From Conidiobolus incongruus B7586 (taxonomy: Eukaryota; Entomophthoromycota; Entomophthoromycetes; Entomophthorales; Conidiobolaceae), in NCBI GenBank assembly GCA_000697335.1, contig JNEM01010216.1:1-44700 (forward strand): a DNA stretch of 44,700 bases, given 5' to 3'. A program made the position numbers and the translations under genes. Below are positions 37,031 through 44,700 of the stretch, piece by piece. Under the pieces are notes generated by a model. That model was not told the DNA's origin. It saw only the letters and a program-made list of their open reading frames with translations, and made no database searches. Position 1 is the stretch's first letter. Every line of letters begins with the position of its first letter.

Positions 37031-40000
37031 AATGTAAATAATATCCTCGAAACCTGGTAATAGGGGAGTCAAACACGATCATTGATCGAGAGAGGGGTAG
37101 AAATCCAAGAATGACCAGAATGTTCTAAGGTGTAAAACGCTTCAGGAAATGGGCCTTCGATAAGGATTTGACTGGCTCAATCATATTCTCAAGAATTTAG
37201 ATGTAAGCCAACCTATCCAGAAGACTCTGAACGGGATACTAAATCAAGGATTGGTAGAATGCACTGAGATATAGCATGGAGAGAAAATATTGATGCTCAC
37301 AATACAATCACTCATAACATATCCGAACACCTATCAGTATGAGCCTCCTTCAGAATGGGAATTGATGATAACTCATACAAAAAGAAAATCTCAAGAAGCA
37401 TACCAAGAACAATTAATATTCCGGTCTAGAAAAAATAGTCTCGAGCCTAATCATTAACACAAATGACATGCAACTGAACTGGTCCTATTGAAAGATCAGC
37501 TTAATTGACCAATCTGCCGAATTAGATGCCATTACATCCATAATCAAAAAAAGAAATTAGATCCGTCTAGAATATGATTGAACACTTAAAGGACAACTGT
37601 AAAAACCACTTAAGTGACAACTGGATTAAAACTTATGAAAATACGAAAACCATATTCATCAAACTGCTAACAAAAGGTATAAATCCAACATAAAAAGGAA
37701 TAAGAAGATCTAGATCAGAAAAGAAGAGAACATCCCTAAAATAATGCTCAAGAAAATCAAACTCAACTCAGTAACAAGACCCTTAAACTCGATTTTAATA
37801 GAAAATGATAAAAATAACTAAAAATAGTCACAACGTCAATAAAGACATTTCTACTTTCTACAGTCAAGTCTTTGAGAAAGACGAGACAGTGTTACAAGAT
37901 ATAGATGATTTCATAAATCCATATTTAGAATATAACGAAAAAGTCAAGATAACACGCATGGAAGTTCGAATCCTCAGAAGCGAAAACACATTGGACGACA
38001 TCAAAGGAGCTATTAAAGAAGCTCCAAGGAACAAAGTACTAAGACCGGATGGCATCTCTGTTGAGGTCTACATAAAGGTCTCTAAACATATAACCCTGAC
38101 ATTACACACTCTACAACAATTTCATGAAGGGGCAGGATATCCTTCGGCTTATCTCATCCCAATGTACCCTAATCTTTAAAAAGAAAGGAGGGAGAAGAGA
38201 GCCAGGTAATTGGAGACCTATCTGCTTATTGAATACTAACGGAAAGCTCCACTCCAGGTTAATAGCCAAATACCTTTAGACCACAATATGCAGAAAAAAA
38301 CTAAACAAAAAACAGTTTGGCCCCATCGATAGTAGGCCAATTTAGGCTAATATCTGGTGCATAAAAAATAAAACAGAAATAGGCACATAAGTATATATAA
38401 TGACCATATTGCTTTCTTGGGCTTAGAGAAATGATATGATAGATTATCGTGATCATGCATTAACCATCTATTAGCTCCTAACAACATGCCGAAAGAGATC
38501 ATGAACTATCTAGAGGATTATATGGATAACTAACAATGCACGCTATTAACTCCATTTTACCCCAACCAGGCTATCTCAATTAACAAAGGCTTAGACACGT
38601 GGATCTGTCGTCCTCATTACATTTCAATACCACCATAGATCTCCTACTACACTCAATTGAAAGCAAATCGAGTGGGACCAATCACAATAACAATAAAATT
38701 AAGATGCTACCATTTGCGGATGGCATAGCAACAGTGATAAGAAACACGGAAGAATGGACAATGCTAAAATAAATGCTATCGAAACGCTTCAGAGCTTTAA
38801 ATGCCAAATTTAGCTATAAGGAAACTGCCTGGTTAAGATTAAGGAACATCGGTTTTGAAGCCATAAACGAAGAAAGTCCCCAAAGTATACTGACTAGGTG
38901 CCTGGAAGTTCTCCTGAACAAAAAGAGAGTGAACATCACAGCTAACGTTAATCACATCAAAGATAAAATCTACGAGGATTTCAATTCTTGGAAAAGCAAA
39001 GGCAATCTACAAGTTCATGCTGATGATCTTTCTATACTGGGCTCATATCATACCATTTGGCTAAGAACTTATGAATGAGGTCGACAAGATAATCAAACAA
39101 GTGGTCTAGTATCCTGACAAACCGAGAAGAACTATGGAAAGGTTGCAAACTCACCAATTCTATCGAAGGCTTAATTCACTAAAGCACCATAAATTATATG
39201 CTAAGATTTACCACTATTCCACTAATCCATAATTCATCTCAACAATGAAAGATCCTCTAAGGAACTTGCATTTAGCATCTAGATCTATACTATTCCAAGC
39301 ACTTACAGCTTCCGTTGACAACTGAAGTGTAATGATTCAGCATACACTCAACGGGTCTTCAAAACAAAAATAAAAGCGATCTTGGGCATTGATGCCTGTA
39401 CTGAAAAAAGGGGTTTAACAGATGAACATTGGAATTCACTTTACCTTAGAACCACCAACCTACCGCTTACTTTAATACGTAAATTAACTTTATTAATGAG
39501 ATCAATTATAATCCCTCTAACTACACAGGCACCATTTATCTGCCCTCAGTTAAAAATGCCAGAATATCCTACGAAAGTCCCCCAAGCCTCTGGAAAACCA
39601 TTCATAACACGAAAATCCCTCTGAAAATAAAAGCAATCACTTAGAAACTTCTTGCCAGTGCAATATTTATCCCGGCATGACTACCAGAAGATCACGAAGG
39701 AAAGAAGTATTCGTATGGTTGTGGCAAGGATGACTCATCAACTCGCAGGTACTACGATTGTGTGAGATTCGCTGACATCTGGATGACTTCCCCTGTCCAT
39801 ATATAAGGAGAAACACAGTAAGTCTATACACAAAGCTCCTAAAAATTAAAAAAAATCCTAGATTCCAACCCATTCTGGATCCTCTTAAATAACAGAACTG
39901 TCTATGCAATTACATATCATATTCATTCCCCATATATAACAGGCATGAAATCTTGAGATCCAATTGATATGAAAGATCCAGATTTTGAATAATGGAATAG

Positions 40001-40540
40001 AGTAATGACCTTCTCTATGTCAAGTGTACGCCCAAGAGAAACTGCGTAATAAGGGGAAACTCTGCCCTATCCAAGCTAACAAATATATTGTCGCGGATCG
40101 GGAGGTCCGCTCGCCATCCAACTTCAACCATTCGTCTTTATTCCTAACGTGATCCACACACAAGTACGTTACACAATCCTTGTACAATGCGAAATTCGGG
40201 ACAGCTACAAATGGTGTTTCAGCATATTGGCTAGGGACTGATAGCACTATAAAATCGCCACTGAGCACATATTTGCTCGGTGGTTCACCTCGATCAGGGT
40301 CAAGCACTGGATCTCGACATTTTAATGAAACTCTTTAAAGTATCTTGTTAGCCACCCTTGACCCGTTTTATCGAATCATCCTGATCCTTATTACCAGGTT
40401 ACTTCCCAGCAGATCTGCAATATTTCCTCACGGTCTAAAAAATAGTTTTAAATGCTCCCTATTCCATAATTCCAACAGACCCCTATTATCCGATTACCCC
40501 GACATTATCACATCCATACACTCCAAATGATTGGAGTACT
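37030..40540 (+). mobile_element. Degenerate, 5'-truncated non-LTR retrotransposon (LINE, L1/Tx1-like)
   Basis: Plus strand, parts in LINE order. The end of an apurinic endonuclease is at about 37066-37200 ('NTIIDRERGRNPRMTRMF' and 'WAFDKDLTGSIIFSRI'). Reverse transcriptase is at about 37980-38270 ('EAPRNKVLRPDGISVEVY', 'EPGNWRPICLLNTNGKLHSR'), with the catalytic box at about 38705-38728 reading PFADG instead of F/YADD, so the second Asp is lost. The thumb region lies at about 38820-39060. A C-terminal zinc-finger-like segment is at about 39590-39770 ('IPLKIKAIT', 'YGCGKDD...YYDC'). Many stops and frame changes interrupt the frames, so it cannot be active. GC is higher than the host background. 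No poly(A) tail or target duplication was found. Confidence 0.75.
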
Positions 40541-40627
40541 ACCGATTCATCTAGCTTATGGGATCGAATTTACAATATATGTTAAATTTTTTCCATAGAA
40601 TATCTATTTATCTCTTTTTGAATATAT

Positions 40628-41764
40628 ATGATGAGGTTAAGATCAAAATACGTATTGTATGTAACACTGTTTGCAGCTATTTTATACGTCTGCATCAGGA
40701 CTTTTGGTAGGAGAAAGCAAGGTAAGGATATAAGCAAATACTTGACATGGGAAGTACCCGGCTTTGCATATTTCAACAATCAGTTAGTCTTGCACGTTTC
40801 ATCAGAAGCTTATAAGATTGGGGGTAGAGAAATCATACATCCTCCGTTGCGCTTTCCACCCATAAAGAACACGCATGAAATGCATGTCGAGCTGGGCCAG
40901 CTGTATGAGATAGATGATAGTGTCAGTAAAGATACATATATTGATGTTGATACGATAAATGAAGCTCTAAAGTCAAATGACAAATACATCAGAGTCACAA
41001 ATAAACATGAATCATACTGGGCATACATGTATATAAGGTTCGTGGTATATAACTTTGTACTTGGGTTCAAATCTAACACACACAAGATCATGAGCAAGTA
41101 TGTGTATAAGCATAATGGGCCGATAGCTAAATGCGTAAGACTAGCAAAGGAGAAATATCCAGTTTCAGATAGTATAGGCGTGCATATAAGAACATGGGCT
41201 AAAGATGTATCGTTGGCTAATTCCAATGAATGTGAAAGAATATATGGAAACAATCCTCTAAAGCTATTATGGTCTTGTAGAACAGATATAAATACTCTTA
41301 AAAGATCGATAGATTGGGTGCATTATAATGAACCTATACTTGTAGCAACAGACGATGAACGTTCTGAGATCCTTCACGATCTATATGGTTTATATCCCAA
41401 TGTACAAGTTGTTGATTACAATCTTCTATTGAAACAATGCTTTAATTCATCAGAGTTGACATCGACAGAAGCTAATTTATTCACAGACGAATGGATGCGC
41501 ACTCATGGGGTAGCTATCATAGACAGTGAACTCATGGTAAATTCCAAGATATTTATAGGCAATGTATTTTCAACATTCTCGAACATAGTTGCTATAAAGA
41601 GGGAAAACAACAGCTATTTTGTACAAAATACACTGCAGTATTTGGTGCAAAGATTCTTGTATGTATGGATTTGTACGGGTATAATATTGTTAGCATTACT
41701 TATATATAAATTAGTGTATTTTAAGAATACACAAATTAAAAGTATGAACATGATAAACCAATAA
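40628..41764 (+). CDS. O-fucosyltransferase-like glycosyltransferase, type II membrane protein
   Basis: One intact intronless frame of 378 codons. Residues 6-24 (KYVLYVTLFAAILYVCIRTF) form a signal anchor, and residues about 340-362 (FLYVWICTGIILLALLIYKL) a second C-terminal span. The lumenal part carries the marks of the fucosyltransferase (POFUT/FUT8/NodZ) fold: 'SIGVHIRTWAKD' (GxHxR, GDP-fucose binding), 'EPILVATDDERSEIL', and 'AIIDSELMVNSKIFIGNVFS' followed by 'TFSNIVAIKR'. Family and fold are recognised; donor and acceptor are unknown, and Golgi location is inferred. Codon use is rich in ATA, AGA and AAA, unlike the CTP synthase gene. It starts about 90 bp beyond the LINE and close to the polymerase fossil, and is the only whole gene of this island. 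Two candidate starts, ATG-ATG at 40628 and 40631. Confidence 0.7.
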   Translation: MMRLRSKYVLYVTLFAAILYVCIRTFGRRKQGKDISKYLTWEVPGFAYFNNQLVLHVSSEAYKIGGREIIHPPLRFPPIKNTHEMHVELGQLYEIDDSVSKDTYIDVDTINEALKSNDKYIRVTNKHESYWAYMYIRFVVYNFVLGFKSNTHKIMSKYVYKHNGPIAKCVRLAKEKYPVSDSIGVHIRTWAKDVSLANSNECERIYGNNPLKLLWSCRTDINTLKRSIDWVHYNEPILVATDDERSEILHDLYGLYPNVQVVDYNLLLKQCFNSSELTSTEANLFTDEWMRTHGVAIIDSELMVNSKIFIGNVFSTFSNIVAIKRENNSYFVQNTLQYLVQRFLYVWICTGIILLALLIYKLVYFKNTQIKSMNMINQ

Positions 41765-43723
41765 TGGTTAAACAAGATCATGCATATCCACTAAAATTAT
41801 ACTCTTATACAATCCAAGTTATTACCATAGTTCATTGGTAGTAAATTCTCCATACATAATGACAATGGGTGATAAAATATATATCAACGTGTAGGATTGT
41901 CATAGAACGATATTGTATGATCTTGGTAGAAATAGGATAGCTCTTAATTCTGATATATAACATTTCCAGGTACATTCTTTTTTCCCTTCGACTCCTTTTT
42001 TCTCTTTAATCTGCTGTTTTTTGTGGATCTGCAAATTCACCATAATTTATTATTGCTATTATTCTAATTTTATTATTTAATTATATCGATGTGGTGATTA
42101 AAAAATAAAATAATTATATCTAAGCTTTCAGTCATTTATAATTTCAACTGTTTTATCTTATTAGATCTCTTTAGTTTAGAACTTACCAGAGAATTTATGT
42201 TCTCCAAAATCAATTATTTTATCTAGGTGATAGCATTCCTTTTGAATCACTTTTTGTGAATATGTTTACAACATTCATATTTAATTATAAAAATGACATT
42301 TAGGATTAAGATTTAAATTTTCGATTTTAAATTTATTTAATATAAATGATGAAAACTGACATCATAATGATTTATAGAAACTTTGATTAATGCTTAAAGG
42401 GGTTCGTTTATATAAAACAACACAGATTAATTATTTATTTTTTCAACTATATATATATTATCAGACTATTGAATATTACACACAATAGCTTTGATATTCA
42501 ATTCACAAAATCAAATTAATTTAATATTGGTAATAATTGTGATAGAAAATAAGCTATGGAAAAAAACTAGAATATTTTTTTACTCCTATACCACTTTAAT
42601 GAGATGTTAAATCATTAATTTACTCATATAACCTAATCTGGAAATTTAATTTTTCCTGAAATAATCAATAGTTTAATTTTGATATAAAAAAATTAAATAA
42701 TTCAATTCAATAATATTTTGATAATTGATTAAGTTTCTATTTATAAGTATATATTTTTATTCAATATATATAATTTTTTAAGTTTCAATTATGAAAATAT
42801 CTTGAATCCAAAATTAATTGATATTATAGAGAGCTCTAATTAATATTCAACAGTTACTCTTATTACTTAAATTCTCATCAATACCTTAATATTATTTTTG
42901 ATATTATTTTTTGGTCAATCAATATATAACTAATAGTTTCAATACCATAGATTTATATGAAATTATAATTATTTAAAAAAATTTTTAAATTTTGTCTTTT
43001 AAAATCAAATCGAATCTCAATTTCAATCGATATGTAATTGTAGAGTTACTTTTGATTCATAGACAGGGGAAGTTAAAATACATTAGAATTGACTGAGTAA
43101 ATTTCTAGTTACCAATTTTTTGGAATTAACAATATTTTATATTAAATAAGAAAAACAACAGTTTATTTAAAAGAGATACAAAGATTATCAAATACAACAT
43201 TGATTATTTATTCATTGTTAAAGATAATTACATAAATTTAATACACTATATTAAAGGTCCAAGTAACCAATGAATGAATGAAATCAAAATTTCAACACTT
43301 TAAGTCTATAGAAATCCAGTTTAATCAGATAAATTACAAATAAATTTTAATTGGGAATCAAATACCAGAATTTATATTTACAAGATTTTTAGTGATTCAT
43401 TTTGATTTAACTAAATCAATGATATAAATTTTTTAAATCATTTTATAGTTTCTAAATTTTAATATTATTGTAGTAAAATCAAATAATATTACCAATGATA
43501 TTATTTTTTACCTTAGATTTATTGTCAATAAATTAATTTTTGAAATTTTTATATCAACTTAAATAAATAAATTATACTAATAATTTTTAGCTAATTCAAC
43601 CCCAGAAATATTTCTGATCTAACTAATAAACCTCAATTTTTTACTTTATTATCTATTTTTTAAATTAATATTAATCAAATAATAATATTATTCTCTTATT
43701 ATTCTTATGCTAAAAACTAAGAT
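41765..43723. other. AT-rich intergenic region
   Basis: Nearly 2 kb without a supportable gene. The first 250 bp, less AT-rich, is the 3' flank of the glycosyltransferase. The rest is A/T with stops in every frame. Confidence 0.45.
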
Positions 43724-44025
43724 ATGGAAGTTAGAGAGTTTTGGATTAAATTGAAGAATGATAACACTTGGAGATTGTATAAGTATGAATATTGGATAGT
43801 TATTTATTAAAAATATATATTGATTATTATAGTGAGAAAGAGCAGAACCAAAACGTTTGTTTAATTAAGGAATATGGAAAGTTTTATAAAATAAGTGGTA
43901 AATTATGCATAGAATATATAGAAATGGATAGGATGTATGACCCCTTTATCAATATTATTTTCAATATCCCTTTTATAAAGATATATTTAACAATACGAAG
44001 CTTAAATCCGTGTATAAATTTGTAA
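43724..44025 (+). CDS. Possible small spliced gene, unknown function
   Basis: A proposed 56-bp intron (43777-43832, GTATAA...TATAG) joins an ATG at 43724 (MEVREFWIKLKNDNTWR) to the frame ending at 44025 (EKEQNQNVCLIKEYGKFYKI...). The result is 81 residues, rich in Lys, Ile and Tyr, with no family match I know. The junction keeps frame (phase 2) and the intron resembles others here, but no other evidence supports it. An upstream exon could exist, and chance in AT-rich DNA cannot be excluded. Confidence 0.35.
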
Positions 44026-44700
44026 ATTTCTTCTTATGAATATTAATATGAATTTCTCTTAACGTTATTTTGAATTTGCCAATATACTTTCATTATAATT
44101 CCTTTCTATTAAATATATCTATTATAAATCTTTCTTACTTTAATGGCAAAGAATATTTCTAGCAGATTAAATATATAAGGTTTGGAAAAATGAAATATGA
44201 CGATATAAATTATTTAGTTGATAGCTGATCTTAATTTGGCCTTTAACTAAATATAGCTTTTTAAGGAGAGATTATTCAAATATATTTATAATATGTAATA
44301 TGAATGTTGTTAAATAATTGTAATAAAAATAATATATATATATAATTACTTCTATCATTATTATTATTATTATTTAATTTAATTTAATTTTGATATAATT
44401 TTAGTAAATATTGTATAATATAAAAGGAAATCATCTCATTCAAAAATATATTGTTTTTTAGATAAAATACATTAAAGTCATTAATAAAATTTAATATTAG
44501 CCATTTATTAACCTATAAAATTTAGTTATAAAATTATAGTTATTTATATATTTATTAATAACTTAATAAATTCTAATTTAAATCAATTTATATTATATTA
44601 TATAGTTAATATATATTTTTTATTTAAAATAATTCATATATATTTGAATTTATTGAATAATTAATGAATGTGTTAATTTTAAAATTTTATTTAATTCAGT
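44026..44700. other. AT-rich end of window
   Basis: Almost pure A/T, including a (TAT/ATT)n run near 44355. It may be another decayed repeat, but no block alignment to R1-R4 could be confirmed by eye. Confidence 0.4.

Noticed and set aside
39667-39909. 80-codon open frame (-)
   Set aside because: Antisense to the LINE zinc-finger-like segment.
40020-40307. 95-codon open frame (-), GC-richer than the host
   Set aside because: Antisense to the 3' part of the LINE. No known domain, so treated as a shadow of the element.

Overview
The window looks like nuclear DNA from a very AT-rich, early-diverging (zygomycete-grade) fungus. The host genes belong to ordinary fungal families: AP-2 alpha, a Cdc24-like RhoGEF, VID27, an Ssm1-type nucleotidase, CTP synthase and a PPR protein. 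They carry many short (about 50-80 bp) GT...TAG/AAG introns, use the standard code, and sit in intergenic DNA that is mostly A and T. I infer the fungal assignment from gene content and architecture; the species cannot be named from sequence alone.

Layout. 1-605 is the edge of an AT-rich repeat (copy R1). 2528-17157 is the gene-dense host part: PPR protein (+), Cdc24-like GEF (+) convergent with AP-2 alpha (-), a degenerate tRNA-Ile-like gene (-), an unknown membrane protein (+), CTP synthase (+) with a CCAAT/TATA promoter, and pterin-carbinolamine dehydratase (-). 17812-18251 is a tiny multi-exon one-membrane-span gene that is easy to miss.

18957-25032 holds a gene/pseudogene pair. The intact eight-exon nucleotidase (23960-25032) has a broken relative about 5 kb away. 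The last 567 bp of that relative are 97.5% identical to the gene, introns included and with no indels, while its 5' exons have decayed heavily. AT-rich repeat R2 lies between them and carries a nested solo LTR. A second solo LTR sits in the shared intergenic region between the nucleotidase and VID27 (25975-28227), which are divergent.

28228-33100 is gene-poor and holds AT-rich repeats R3 and R4. R4 is interrupted by a 424-bp insert flanked by 10-bp direct repeats. 33900-41764 is an accessory island of higher GC: a fossil of a protein-primed-type family B DNA polymerase (-), a decayed L1/Tx1-like LINE (+), and an intact intronless O-fucosyltransferase-like gene (+). 41765-44700 is AT-rich and largely empty, with one possible small spliced gene.

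The host genes do not form a pathway. They are housekeeping genes for endocytosis, polarity, nucleotide metabolism, mitochondrial RNA handling and vacuolar degradation, set between old mobile DNA. I see no CRISPR array, toxin system or biosynthetic cluster. The most informative features are the overwritten nucleotidase pseudogene, the layered AT-rich repeat family with datable insertions, and the polymerase fossil/LINE/glycosyltransferase island.
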